A stretch of DNA of 38,024 nt from an uncultured Geobacter sp. (GCA_903925075.1 CAIYDQ010000253.1:1-38024); one strand, 5' to 3'; shown: positions 25,314 to 34,347, numbered from the stretch's first letter. Notes: generated by a model from the sequence alone, not told the origin. Numbers and translations: made by a program.

Positions 25314-26191
25314 TGGACCGTTACCTCGATCTGTTCCTGAGCTACCTCCTGGTGGAGAAGGGGGCGGCGGCCAATACGGTCATCGCCTACAGCCGGGACT
25401 TGACGCGCTATCTGCAGTTTCTGGGCGAGCGGCAACCGGGCGCGATTTCGCCGAGCGACGTGGCCTGCTATCTGGCGAAGCTGAAGGCGGAGTCGATCGC
25501 CCCACGCAGCCGGGCGCGCGCCCTTTCCGCGCTGCGGATGCTGCATCGTTTTCTGGTCGCCGAGGGGTACTGCGAGTCGAACCCGACCGCCATCATCGAG
25601 GCGCCCAAAGGGGTGGCGAAACTCCCCGCCGTGCTGAGCGGCAAGGAGGTGGAGGCGCTGCTGGCCGCGCCGCTCGATGCAGGCGCTGTCGAGCTTCGGG
25701 ACCAGGCGATGCTGGAACTGTTGTACGCGACGGGCTTGCGGGTCTCCGAGCTGGTGGGACTGAAGCTTGGCGAGGTGAACCTCTCGGCGGGCTACCTGCT
25801 GACGGTCGGCAAGGGAAACAAGGAGCGGCTGGTGCCGATCGGGGAGAGCGCCTGCAGGTCCGTGGGGCGCTACCTGTCGAAGGCGCGCGACGAACTCTTG
25901 AAGCAGCGGGCCAGTTCCCGCTTGTTCCTGAGCCGGCTCGGGGAGGGGATGACCCGGCAGGCCTTTTGGAACATCGTCAAGAAAAGGGCGTTGCAGGCCG
26001 GGGTGCGAAGCCAGATCTCGCCGCACACCTTGCGTCATTCGTTCGCAAGCCACCTGCTGGAGAACGGCGCGGATCTGAGAAGCGTGCAGATCATGCTCGG
26101 CCATGCCGACCTCTCGTCCACCCAGATCTACACGCATGTGACCCGGGAGAGGCTAAAGCGGCTGCACGGCGAGTTTCATCCCAGAGGCTGA
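25313..26191 (+). CDS. xerD: Tyrosine recombinase XerC/XerD
   Basis: Site-specific recombinase of 292 residues, most likely for chromosome dimer resolution at dif. An N-terminal SAM-like core-binding domain (about 1-95) is followed by the catalytic domain with the full set Arg143 (TGLRVSEL), Lys167, His238 and Arg241 (SPHTLRHSFASHLL), His264 (LGHADLSSTQIY) and nucleophile Tyr273. The GTG start overlaps the glnD stop, so it is a housekeeping operon gene rather than a phage or integron integrase. XerD is favoured over XerC by length and sequence feel, but they are hard to separate. Confidence 0.9.
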   Translation: MDRYLDLFLSYLLVEKGAAANTVIAYSRDLTRYLQFLGERQPGAISPSDVACYLAKLKAESIAPRSRARALSALRMLHRFLVAEGYCESNPTAIIEAPKGVAKLPAVLSGKEVEALLAAPLDAGAVELRDQAMLELLYATGLRVSELVGLKLGEVNLSAGYLLTVGKGNKERLVPIGESACRSVGRYLSKARDELLKQRASSRLFLSRLGEGMTRQAFWNIVKKRALQAGVRSQISPHTLRHSFASHLLENGADLRSVQIMLGHADLSSTQIYTHVTRERLKRLHGEFHPRG

Positions 26192-26250
26192 CGCTGATCT
26201 TGAAGCGAAGGCGCGTATTGCTATTAACCATGCTGGCAAAAGGATATTTC

Positions 26251-27450
26251 ATGAAGTACGTGGTACTGCTGGGCGACGGGATGTCGGATGAGGCTATGGA
26301 AGAACTGGGCGGCAAAACGCCGCTGCAGGCGGCGCACACCCCGAACATGGATTTCATGGCAAGACGGGGGGTGCTTGGTCTTGCGCAGACCGTACCGGCC
26401 GGCTATCCGCCGGGAAGCGACGTGGCCAACCTGTCGATGTTCGGCTATAACCCTGCCGACTGCTACACGGGACGCTCCCCCCTGGAGGCGGCCAGCATGG
26501 GGGTGGAACTGGGGCCGGACGACGTGGCTTTTCGCGTCAACCTCGTCCACCTTGACGCGCGCGGCGGCAGACTGCTGATGGACGACTACTCCGCCGGCCA
26601 CATCTCCACCGCTGACGGCCGGGAACTGGTGGCGGAACTGCAGCGTCAACTCGGCAACGACGAGTTCTCCTTCCACCCCGGCGTCAGCTATCGGCACCTT
26701 ATGGTCTGGCACAACGGCAGCACCCGGATTCAGGCGACGCCGCCTCACGACATCACCGGGCAAGACGTGATAAATTTCCTCCCCAAGGGCGAGGGGGGCG
26801 AGCGCCTCATCAACCTGATGAACAGTTCGCAGATGATCTTCCACAATCACCCGCAGTACAAAAGGCGCTGCCAGCTGGGCGAGACGCCGGCCAACTCCAT
26901 CTGGTTGTGGGGCCAGGGAAAGGCCCCTGCCATGGAGAGGTTCGAGAGCAAGTTTGGCCTAAGCGGCGCCGTCATCTCCGCGGTAGACCTGATCAAAGGG
27001 ATCGGCGTATACGCCGGACTGAAGGTCGTCAACGTCCCCGGCGCTACCGGCTATCTGGATAGCAACTTTGCCGGCAAGGCACAGGCGGCGCTGGAGGCGC
27101 TGAAACAAGGCGATTTCGTCTTTGTGCATGTGGAGGCGCCAGACGAGGCTTCTCACTCCGGAAAGCTTGCCGACAAGATTCAGGCCATCGAATGCTTTGA
27201 CCAGCAGGTGGTAGGTCCCGTGCTGGAGGGAATCAAGCAATTCGGCGAGTACCGTATACTCTGCGCTCCCGATCATCCCACGCCGGTTTCCTTGATGACG
27301 CACACCTCGGATCCCGTACCCTTCGTCATATATAAAGGGGAGGTGGAGGCGAAGCCGGAGGTGGCAGGCTATGACGAGTTCTCCGCTGCTGCGGCGAACC
27401 TACGGATCTCAGAGGGATTCCGTTTAATGGAACTGTTGCTTGAGAAGTGA
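26251..27450 (+). CDS. apgM: Cofactor-independent phosphoglycerate mutase, archaeal type (ApgM-like)
   Basis: Alkaline-phosphatase-superfamily enzyme of 399 residues. The metal ligand Asp9 lies in LLGDGMSDEAM, the nucleophile Ser56 in PPGSDVANLSMFGYNP, and later metal ligands in HVEAPDEASHSGK and LCAPDHPTPVS. The family interconverts 2- and 3-phosphoglycerate, but close bacterial relatives have been proposed as an alternative homoserine kinase, so threonine biosynthesis is a credible second role. ATG at 26251 with an aaaagga ribosome-binding site; 59 bp after xerD. It is the last gene before the gene-poor stretch. Confidence 0.88.
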   Translation: MKYVVLLGDGMSDEAMEELGGKTPLQAAHTPNMDFMARRGVLGLAQTVPAGYPPGSDVANLSMFGYNPADCYTGRSPLEAASMGVELGPDDVAFRVNLVHLDARGGRLLMDDYSAGHISTADGRELVAELQRQLGNDEFSFHPGVSYRHLMVWHNGSTRIQATPPHDITGQDVINFLPKGEGGERLINLMNSSQMIFHNHPQYKRRCQLGETPANSIWLWGQGKAPAMERFESKFGLSGAVISAVDLIKGIGVYAGLKVVNVPGATGYLDSNFAGKAQAALEALKQGDFVFVHVEAPDEASHSGKLADKIQAIECFDQQVVGPVLEGIKQFGEYRILCAPDHPTPVSLMTHTSDPVPFVIYKGEVEAKPEVAGYDEFSAAAANLRISEGFRLMELLLEK

Positions 27451-28045
27451 GGTGTTCTAGGTATCCGTGGAACAATCCCTCGCAAGTAGACCTGTTGCCA
27501 TCTGCAAACATGTCGAGTTGCGCCGCCGCAGTCGATGACTTCGCCTATGCTCTGAGCACGGTTTCGGTTTCGCCGCGTCTTATCGAACCTGGGGCAGCTT
27601 GCGCCAAATGATGCCGTGACTCCGACTGCCGCATCGTTTGAGATCTTTGTGAGTCGCTGGCTTCGTTTGATTTCTGGCGCAACAGAGCTCTGATTTCCAA
27701 AAACGACCTTCCCAAGCTACCTTCCCCGTTGTAGCGATCCAGCGATGTAATGGCACGATGATTGCCGGTTTTTCCCCACCCCGTCTAGCGCCCACTCGCC
27801 TTTTCAATGCTTTATGCTCGCCAGTGCCACCTCTACCTTGCTTGGCATCACCCTTCCCTGATAACGCTTCACCATTTCGCCAAGTTCCCCCACCGGTCTT
27901 ACGCAATTTTATCTCCTAGTGGTATTTCAATTTTGCCAAAGCATGATATCGTTAGTGAATGAAAATTAAATTTTGTATATTATATATAGCTAGTGCGAGA
28001 GAAGGCATGTTCACTTTTATATGAATACGGGGGGTTAACCAGACA
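27451..28045. other. 595-bp gene-poor region before the exopolysaccharide locus
   Basis: No gene is supported with confidence. The minus strand has a 108-codon TTG-started open frame (27580-27906), rich in Arg, Lys and Gly and with unusual codon use; it could be a remnant of a repeat or mobile element. The right third (about 27905-28020) turns sharply AT-rich (tatattatatata near 27976-27988), as expected for a promoter or leader. A sigma-54-like site lies at 27751-27765. Confidence 0.6.
27751..27765 (+). promoter_or_regulatory. Sigma-54 (RpoN) promoter candidate
   Basis: TGGCAC, five bases, then TTGC: an exact match to the -24/-12 consensus, oriented toward the exopolysaccharide genes about 280 bp away. 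The long leader and the chance of a random match limit confidence; no enhancer site was identified. Confidence 0.4.
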
Positions 28046-29425
28046 ATGGAGCTGCGTCTTGCCTTAATGCTGATCTCAGATTCCCTGCTTGCCTTTGCCG
28101 CATTTAGCACGGTTGTGGTGTTACGTCTCGGTTTGGAGATGTTGCACCGGAGCTGGCTGGAAGGGACGGCGCTGAGAGCCACCCTTATCTTTATGGCGGT
28201 ATCTCTTTTCTCTTCCTATTTGATGGAACTTTACTCTTTGGCCAGGGGCAGCAGTAAGCTTGAAATACTCATAAAATCGCTGCAATGCGGCTGTGCCAGT
28301 TTTTTCTTTCTTTCTGTCCTCTACTACCTTGATCCATACCCAATCCTAGATCACGGAGTGCTCTTTATCTCGATCGCCGTTTTCTGTCTTTACCAGTCCA
28401 CCTGGCACATCATTTCGGCTTCGGCAAAAAGTAGTCATGGTTTCATTAAAAAAGTGTTGATATTGGGCGCTGACGGGCTGGCTAAGGAACTCGGTGAGCT
28501 TGTCCGTGCCGGTAATATGTTTCTGCTGGTTGGGTACTTGGATTATGCAATAGAACCACCAGAAGCCGGATTTCCCAAACGGCCAGGTCTCGCTGCTGAG
28601 CCGAATGTGCCCCTGCGGGGAAGCCTTTTGACCACGGCCCGCAAGGAAAATGTGGATGTAATAGTAGTTGCCCTTCCTGAAAGAAGAGGGGCAATGCCTT
28701 TGCAGGAGATGATGCAATGCAAACTGAACGGCATCGAGGTTTTGGACGCAGCTGCCTTTTACGAGATCCTGCAAGGGAAGCTGATGCTGGAGAACATCAC
28801 GCCTAACTGGATGATTTTTTCTTCAGGTATTCACAGGACAAAATTGGTTAACTTTCTGAAGAGGAGTATAGACATCTGCCTTTCCCTTTTGGGACTCGTC
28901 ATATGTGCCCCATTCGTTCCGCTGGTTGCGATAGCCATTAAGCTGACATCGTCAGGCCCCTTATTCACTAAGCAGATTTTCGTAGGCGATGGCGAAAAAC
29001 CTATTCTCATCTATGGACTTAGTTGCGTAGCTGCGGAGGCGGAAGGGGCTTCGGATGGAACCCTTGGCAGCGATCCACGAGCGGCGCGAGTGGTGCGTTT
29101 GTTGACCAGCATCGGCATAGGCGAAATGCCAAAGCTCTACAACGTGCTTAAGGGGGATATGAGTTTGATAGGCCCGCGCCCGGAGCGCCCGGAATTTGTT
29201 GAGATGCTTAAAAAAGATATTTACTACTACTCTAAGAGGCACACGATCAAGCCGGGCCTCACCGGCTGGGCACAAGTGCATCGCCCGCAAGGCTCAACCG
29301 TTAAAGATGCCGTCGAGAAGCTGTCCTACGATCTGTACTACGTAAAGAACCTCTCGGTGTCTTTGGATTCGCAGATCATGTACGAGACGGTAAAGGTAGC
29401 GCTGTTCGGGCGAGGCAGCCGCTGA
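28046..29425 (+). CDS. Polyprenyl-phosphate sugar-phosphate transferase paralogue, probably catalytically dead
   Basis: A 459-residue EpsB/WcaJ-like membrane protein: four N-terminal hydrophobic helices (about 5-125), a Rossmann-like CoA-binding-type domain (about 135-240, VLILGADGLAKELGEL) and a C-terminal phosphoglycosyl transferase domain after the helix at 274-300. Compared with the next gene (full-length colinear paralogue), the KFRSM motif is GLSCV (324-328) and the catalytic Asp-Glu dyad is Gly359-Glu360 (GIGEMPKLYN). The basic segment VTRVGRFLR is also lost (AARVVRLLT). Yet LKGDMSLIGPRPERPEFV and KPGLTGWAQV are intact and the frame is open. It may be a regulatory or scaffold partner, or an early pseudogene. 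Confidence 0.85.
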   Translation: MELRLALMLISDSLLAFAAFSTVVVLRLGLEMLHRSWLEGTALRATLIFMAVSLFSSYLMELYSLARGSSKLEILIKSLQCGCASFFFLSVLYYLDPYPILDHGVLFISIAVFCLYQSTWHIISASAKSSHGFIKKVLILGADGLAKELGELVRAGNMFLLVGYLDYAIEPPEAGFPKRPGLAAEPNVPLRGSLLTTARKENVDVIVVALPERRGAMPLQEMMQCKLNGIEVLDAAAFYEILQGKLMLENITPNWMIFSSGIHRTKLVNFLKRSIDICLSLLGLVICAPFVPLVAIAIKLTSSGPLFTKQIFVGDGEKPILIYGLSCVAAEAEGASDGTLGSDPRAARVVRLLTSIGIGEMPKLYNVLKGDMSLIGPRPERPEFVEMLKKDIYYYSKRHTIKPGLTGWAQVHRPQGSTVKDAVEKLSYDLYYVKNLSVSLDSQIMYETVKVALFGRGSR

Positions 29426-29531
29426 AGCTTATTGGCATGAGGTGATGCAAGTGGGTCGAATAACGAGGATCTCCTGAACTTGTCTTGACAGGCGCTGCGG
29501 GCGTCGCCGGAATCCGGATAGAGAACGAAAA

Positions 29532-30905
29532 ATGAAACCTCGATTTGCTCTGATGCTGCTCATAGACGCTTTACTCGCCGTTGCCGCCCACTGCTCGGCT
29601 TTGACCGTCCGGTTTGGATATACGGCTTTTAGCAATGGCTGGTTGTCGCGACAGTCCTTGCAGGTAGCCCTCCTCCTCGTATCGGCGGTGCTTTTCTCTT
29701 CCTACCTGATGGAGGTCTACATCCTCGACAGGCGCTGCAGCAGGTGGGAGATATTCATAAACTGTTTGCAGGCGGCTGGAACGTCCTTTTTTTTCCTGTT
29801 CATCGTCTATTACCTGTCCCCCTCGGTGATGCTGGGACGCGGAGTGCTGTTTCTATCGGTAGCTATATTCCTGGCCTATCAATTCCTGTGGCACGCTTTT
29901 TCGATTTTTGCCGTGCGGGCTCCCCAGTTCTGCCAGAGGGTGCTGATTTTAGGTGACGGCCGGCTTGCCTGGCAACTTGGGGAACTGATCCACAGCGGCG
30001 ATACCCAGTATACACTGGCTGGATTTCTACGCTGCTCGGAGGAGGGGGATAGTGAAGAGCCGCTGATCGCGCCGGGATTGCTGGTGTCGCGGGAGGCCGA
30101 CCTTTTAACCACTGCCAGGAAGGTGAAAGCCGGCGTCATGGTGGTGGCGCTCTCGGAGAGGAGGGGGGTCTTGCCACTGCAGGAGATGATGCAGTGCAAG
30201 CTGGAGGGCATCAAGGTAGTCGACGCCCCGACATTTTACGAGATGGTCCAGGAAAAACTGATGCTGGAGGAGATTACGCCGGGCTGGATCATCTTTTCTG
30301 CTGGCTTCCACAGGACGGCGCTCAGTAAGGTCTACAAACGGTGTATCGATATGATGCTTTCCCTGCTGGGACTTATATTGGCTGCGCCGTTTTTCCCACT
30401 GATTGCCTTGGCCATCAAACTGGACTCTCCCGGACCGCTATTTTTCACCCAGGTGCGGGTCGGCAGCGGAGAAATTCCTTTTATGCTCTACAAGTTCAGG
30501 TCCATGACTCAGGACGCGGAGCGCAACGGTGCGGTCTGGGCGGTGAAAAACGATGCTCGCGTCACCCGGGTGGGGCGGTTTCTGCGGAATTATCGCATCG
30601 ACGAGATTCCCCAACTCTACAACGTGCTCAGGGGGGACATGAGCTTCATCGGACCGCGGCCGGAGCGCCCGGAATTCGTGGCATCGTTAAAAAAGGAGAT
30701 TTACTACTATTCGAAGCGGCACACCATGAAGCCCGGGCTGACGGGGTGGGCCCAGGTGCGCTACCCGTATGGCGCGACGGTCGAAGATGCGCTGGAAAAG
30801 CTACGATTCGATCTGTACTACATAAAGAATGTCTCCTTTTTACTCGATTCCCAGATCATCTTCGAAACTGTAAAGGTGGTGCTCTACGGGCGGGGCGGGA
30901 GATAA
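29532..30905 (+). CDS. Polyprenyl-phosphate sugar-phosphate transferase (EpsB type)
   Basis: Inner-membrane enzyme of 457 residues that loads the first sugar phosphate onto undecaprenyl phosphate to begin exopolysaccharide assembly. Hydrophobic helices at about 5-125 are followed by a Rossmann-like domain (VLILGDGRLAWQLGEL) and the transferase domain: anchoring helix about 271-295, YKFRSMTQDAE (320-330), dyad Asp357-Glu358 (YRIDEIPQLYNVL), then RGDMSFIGPRPERPEF and HTMKPGLTGWAQVRYPYGA. All catalytic elements are intact. It matches the XrtA/PEP-CTERM-associated transferase family as I recall it. The start aligns with that of the preceding paralogue. ggatagagaacg precedes the ATG. Confidence 0.93.
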   Translation: MKPRFALMLLIDALLAVAAHCSALTVRFGYTAFSNGWLSRQSLQVALLLVSAVLFSSYLMEVYILDRRCSRWEIFINCLQAAGTSFFFLFIVYYLSPSVMLGRGVLFLSVAIFLAYQFLWHAFSIFAVRAPQFCQRVLILGDGRLAWQLGELIHSGDTQYTLAGFLRCSEEGDSEEPLIAPGLLVSREADLLTTARKVKAGVMVVALSERRGVLPLQEMMQCKLEGIKVVDAPTFYEMVQEKLMLEEITPGWIIFSAGFHRTALSKVYKRCIDMMLSLLGLILAAPFFPLIALAIKLDSPGPLFFTQVRVGSGEIPFMLYKFRSMTQDAERNGAVWAVKNDARVTRVGRFLRNYRIDEIPQLYNVLRGDMSFIGPRPERPEFVASLKKEIYYYSKRHTMKPGLTGWAQVRYPYGATVEDALEKLRFDLYYIKNVSFLLDSQIIFETVKVVLYGRGGR

Positions 30906-30927
30906 AACCATCCTTACGCGCAAGCTT

Positions 30928-30965
30928 CACGGTTAGCATAACAACTTAAGTAAGAGCTAACTGTG
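30928..30965 (+). promoter_or_regulatory. Leader inverted repeat before the export gene
   Basis: cacggttagc (30928-30937) pairs with gctaactgtg (30956-30965) with one G-U position and an 18-nt AT-rich loop. It sits in the 104-bp gap before the export protein gene. It could be a mRNA hairpin or an operator; there is no T tract, so a terminator is unlikely. Confidence 0.4.
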
Positions 30966-31009
30966 TGTGGAGGCGCGGCCGAATTGTTCGACGAAAGAGG
31001 GGGAAGACC

Positions 31010-31816
31010 ATGAAGCGGATTGCAATGGTGTTAATTTGGGGAATGCTGTTCTGTCTGCCGATGGAGGCAGGAGCCGTGGACTACGTGATCGGGGAAGGCG
31101 ACAGCCTCGACATCGCGGTCTGGGGGGTAAAGGATCTCAACGTTTCTGTGCGCGTGCGTCCAGACGGCAAGATCACCGTTCCAGGCCTTGGCGAGGTGCT
31201 CGCCAGCGGCCGCACTCCGAACGACCTTCAGGCGCTTTTGGCTCTGAGGCTGAAGGAACTGGTGAAGAACCCCATCGTCACGGTGACCGTGGATGAGATC
31301 ACCAACAACAAGGTGTACATATTCGGCGGTGGCGTCAAGTCCAGCGTGTATCAACTGTCGCAGCGCACCTCTCTTTTGCAACTTTTGTGCACACTTTCCG
31401 AAGTGAAGGGGGCCGATCTGAACAAGGCATACCTGCTTAGGAACGGTAAAAAGTTGAAGCAGGGGCTGCACAACATGTTGGTGGCTGGTAAGACCGAAGA
31501 CGACCCGTTACTGGAGCCTGGAGATGTGCTGTTTATGCCGGTGCTTTTGGACAAGAACGTCTACGTACTGGGTGCGGTTACCACCCCGAAGGCGATTGAG
31601 TTCAGGGAGGGGATGAAGGTGATGGAGGCTATCTTGGAGTCGGGAGGTTTCACCAAGTTCGCCGACCAAAACGACATTACCGTCAGGAGAAAGAACGGAG
31701 AGCAGTCTTTATCGCTGGAGGTGAAGGCGAAGAGGCTCTTCCAGAAAGGGGATCTGTCCCAGAATATCGAGTTGAAGGCGGGCGATTACGTGATGGTGAA
31801 GGAAACGTTTTTTTAG
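31010..31816 (+). CDS. Polysaccharide export protein (Wza/XrtA-associated type)
   Basis: Periplasmic or outer-membrane export component of 268 residues. A signal peptide (MKRIAMVLIWGMLFCLPMEA, cleaved about AGA-VD) leads into the Poly_export domain (DYVIGEGDSLDIAVWGVKDL, VRPDGKITVPGLGEV, ELVKNPIVTVTVDEI). SLBB-like ligand folds follow (VYIFGGGVKSSVYQL and NVYVLGAVTTPKAIEFREGM). No lipobox is seen, unlike classic Wza. ATG at 31010 has a strong aaagagggggaag ribosome-binding site; an upstream in-frame start at 30965 is rejected. It would form the outer-membrane channel with the chain-length protein encoded next. Confidence 0.9.
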   Translation: MKRIAMVLIWGMLFCLPMEAGAVDYVIGEGDSLDIAVWGVKDLNVSVRVRPDGKITVPGLGEVLASGRTPNDLQALLALRLKELVKNPIVTVTVDEITNNKVYIFGGGVKSSVYQLSQRTSLLQLLCTLSEVKGADLNKAYLLRNGKKLKQGLHNMLVAGKTEDDPLLEPGDVLFMPVLLDKNVYVLGAVTTPKAIEFREGMKVMEAILESGGFTKFADQNDITVRRKNGEQSLSLEVKAKRLFQKGDLSQNIELKAGDYVMVKETFF

Positions 31817-31935
31817 ACGGCAAGGGGATTCACACGGATTCGGCCCAAGCGCCTGGACCTTGTTTCAATGAAAAAACGCGAGGGTTGATAACCTCTGACC
31901 TCTTATCCGCTTTGCGTGCCGTTCAAGGAGTTGCC

Positions 31936-33453
31936 ATGGACTCTTCCATGCTGAATTACAAGAAGTACCTGCAGTTGGTATTGAGACGCAAGGAGCTCTT
32001 CACGGCGTTGGCCCTGCTGGTCATGACCGTGGTTTTCGTGTGGAGCTTCATCTTGCCAAAAAAGTACGAGTCGACCAGCACGGTTTTCATCGAGAACAAC
32101 GTGATCCGCGAGATGGTCAAGGGAATCACCGTCACACCTTCCCTGGATGACACCATCAAAGTGCTTACCTACGCTATTACCAGCCGGTCACTGCTAATCA
32201 AGGTAGTCGAGAGCCTTGGGATGAGTACCGGAAGGAACAATACTGTTCCAGAGGGTCTGATTAGGAAATTGCAGGTGAACACTCATGTGAAGTTGAAGGA
32301 CAGTCAACTGTTCACCATCTCCTTTACTGATCAAAACCCCAGGTTCGCCAGGGACTTCGTCAACACGCTGGTGCGCGTCTACATCGAGCAGAACATGTCC
32401 TCCAAGCGCGGTGAATCCTACGATGCCACCAGGTTTCTCACCGAACAGATCGTTACCTTCAACTCCAAGCTGGAAAAGGCTGAAAGGGAAGTCAATAACT
32501 ACAAGCGCGAAAAGGGCGGCATCATCTCCATTGACGAGGGGAAACTCTTCCAAGAAATAAGCACCGCCCAGCAAAAACTCTACGATCTGGAATTGAGGCG
32601 CCACCAGCTTGAAGGGATGCGGCAGATCACCAGGAAGACCAACGATCCGCTCCTCTCCAAACTTAGCACGTTGCAAAAGAAACTGGATGATCTGCTTATT
32701 CAATACACGGAGAGCTTTCCGGAGGTGATCCAAGTCAAAGGTGATATCGAAACGGTCAAGGGGCAGCTTAAAGAGAGAAGGGGCGGGGAATACCAGTCGC
32801 TTGATCCGCAGGAAGTCGCCAGAATCGATTCGGAAATAGCCGCCATAAAGATCAGTGAAAGCGGACTGCACCGCTATATAGACTCGAACAAAGCTTTGTT
32901 GCGGGACATCCCTTCGGCCAAGGCGGGCTTGGAAAAACTCGAAATGGAAAAGCAAAACCAAAAGAACATCTACAACCAACTGTTCGCCCGTCAGGAGCAG
33001 TCGGAGGTCTCAACGCAGATGGCAGTCCAGGACAAGCTGTCCACTTTTCGCGTGGTGGACCCGGCCATATTACCGCTAAAGCCAAGCAGCCCGAATCGGT
33101 TGAGAATAATGATTATGGGGATCGTCGGGGGTATAGCTGCCGGTTTCGGATTGCTGCTTCTTCTTGATCAACTGGACGGCTCCGTGAAGGATGTGGCATT
33201 CGTCAAGGGACTGGGAGCTCCGGTATTGGCTATCATCCCCCGCATGCAGCATCCTGCGCTGGCAATCCGAAAGCGCAGGAGGGCGGTCAGTTTCTTCTCG
33301 GCGGCAGGGTTGTATTTCTCTCTGTTGCTCTGCTTCCCGGCGATGGAACTGCTCGGTCTCCCTTATATGGACAGGTTGCTCGATACCGCCTTTTCCGCCA
33401 ATGCCGCGCACAGTATCGGTGGCTCGCGCGCAAGCGGCGCTACGGTCAGGTAG
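31936..33453 (+). CDS. Chain-length determinant protein (Wzz/GumC, XrtA-associated type)
   Basis: Inner-membrane co-polymerase of 505 residues controlling polysaccharide length. A Wzz domain with the first membrane helix (about 22-42, ELFTALALLVMTVVFVWSFI) is followed by a long helical coiled-coil periplasmic part (about 150-375, rich in Lys, Glu and Gln). A second membrane helix with the Pro-rich lead-in lies at about 385-425 (LPLKPSSPNRLRIMIMGIVG), and a third hydrophobic segment at about 452-475. Start at ATG 31936 because aaggag lies six bases upstream; an alternative TTG at 31885 is less likely. The tyrosine autokinase is encoded 9 bp downstream. Confidence 0.9.
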   Translation: MDSSMLNYKKYLQLVLRRKELFTALALLVMTVVFVWSFILPKKYESTSTVFIENNVIREMVKGITVTPSLDDTIKVLTYAITSRSLLIKVVESLGMSTGRNNTVPEGLIRKLQVNTHVKLKDSQLFTISFTDQNPRFARDFVNTLVRVYIEQNMSSKRGESYDATRFLTEQIVTFNSKLEKAEREVNNYKREKGGIISIDEGKLFQEISTAQQKLYDLELRRHQLEGMRQITRKTNDPLLSKLSTLQKKLDDLLIQYTESFPEVIQVKGDIETVKGQLKERRGGEYQSLDPQEVARIDSEIAAIKISESGLHRYIDSNKALLRDIPSAKAGLEKLEMEKQNQKNIYNQLFARQEQSEVSTQMAVQDKLSTFRVVDPAILPLKPSSPNRLRIMIMGIVGGIAAGFGLLLLLDQLDGSVKDVAFVKGLGAPVLAIIPRMQHPALAIRKRRRAVSFFSAAGLYFSLLLCFPAMELLGLPYMDRLLDTAFSANAAHSIGGSRASGATVR

Positions 33454-33462
33454 AGGTTTACT

Positions 33463-34272
33463 ATGAGCAAAATAGAGATCGCAATGGAGAAGGCGGCCCT
33501 GCTGAAACAGGTAAGGGCGCACGTACAGGTAGAGCAAACCCCACCCGCGAGTATGCCGCCGGTATCCGCGCGTCATGGGAGGACGCTTTCTCCTACAAAC
33601 CCATTTTTGGTAAACCTGCATGACCCGCATTCACCGTCGGCCGAGGAGTACCGCAAGCTGAAATCGGTACTCGTGGAAATGACGAGGTTGCAGGATGGTT
33701 TTAAAAATGCGGTCCTCGTGACCAGCTCCGTTCCGAATGAGGGGAAGAGCCTTACGGCGATGAACCTTGCCCTAAGTCTTGCCCAGGAGTTGGATCACAC
33801 CGTGCTCCTGGTTGATGCGGACCTCAGGAGACCGGTGCTGCACCGGTACTTCGAAATCGAGCAGGGGGTGGGGCTTGCGGACGTGCTTCTTGGTGAGGCA
33901 CGGATCGGGGAGACCATCATCTCCACGGGTATTGGCAAACTCTCGATCATGAGGGCGGGGGCTTCGATAAACAACCCTGCCGAGCTTTTCTCTTCTTCGA
34001 AGATGAAAGGGGTGGTTGATGAGCTGAAGAAGCGCTACCCGGATCGTTACTTGATCTTTGACAGCCCTCCGGTCCTGCCGTTTGCAGAGACCAGGTCCCT
34101 TGCCCATCTGGTAGACGGGGTCGTTTTTGTCGTTATGGAGAGGCTTGCTTCGCAGGCCAATGTCAAGGATGCCATTTATTCTCTCAAGGGGTGCCGCCTC
34201 TTAGGATTGGTCTACAACGCCGCGCTTGAAAGCAGAGACGTACGCTACTACGGCGGCCATGATTCAAAATAG
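33463..34272 (+). CDS. Bacterial tyrosine autokinase (BY-kinase, CpsD/XrtA-associated type)
   Basis: A 269-residue cytoplasmic kinase that works with the chain-length protein to control polymer assembly. Walker A is SSVPNEGKSLTAMNLALS, Walker A' VLLVDADLRRPVLH and Walker B YLIFDSPPVLPFAETR. The N-terminal 50 residues are a linker with basic residues. The C-terminal tail is short, with Tyr-Tyr (DVRYYGGHD) as possible autophosphorylation sites, fewer than in classical Tyr-rich tails. The gene directly follows its membrane activator. Confidence 0.9.
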   Translation: MSKIEIAMEKAALLKQVRAHVQVEQTPPASMPPVSARHGRTLSPTNPFLVNLHDPHSPSAEEYRKLKSVLVEMTRLQDGFKNAVLVTSSVPNEGKSLTAMNLALSLAQELDHTVLLVDADLRRPVLHRYFEIEQGVGLADVLLGEARIGETIISTGIGKLSIMRAGASINNPAELFSSSKMKGVVDELKKRYPDRYLIFDSPPVLPFAETRSLAHLVDGVVFVVMERLASQANVKDAIYSLKGCRLLGLVYNAALESRDVRYYGGHDSK

Positions 34273-34347
34273 GCTGAAAGTCCGATAGGTATCGGTTGAG
34301 TGGAAGATCAAGCCCCTTCGGTTTAAAGTCGTGCGCCGGGAGACTGC

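Noticed and set aside
25313-26191. Xer recombinase as integrase of a mobile island using tRNA-Cys
   Set aside because: It is coupled to glnD by overlapping codons within a housekeeping run, and no duplicated tRNA end or att-like repeat was seen.
27580-27906. Small basic minus-strand protein
   Set aside because: TTG start without a clear ribosome-binding site, no recognised motif and unusual composition; kept only as a possible remnant within the gene-poor region.
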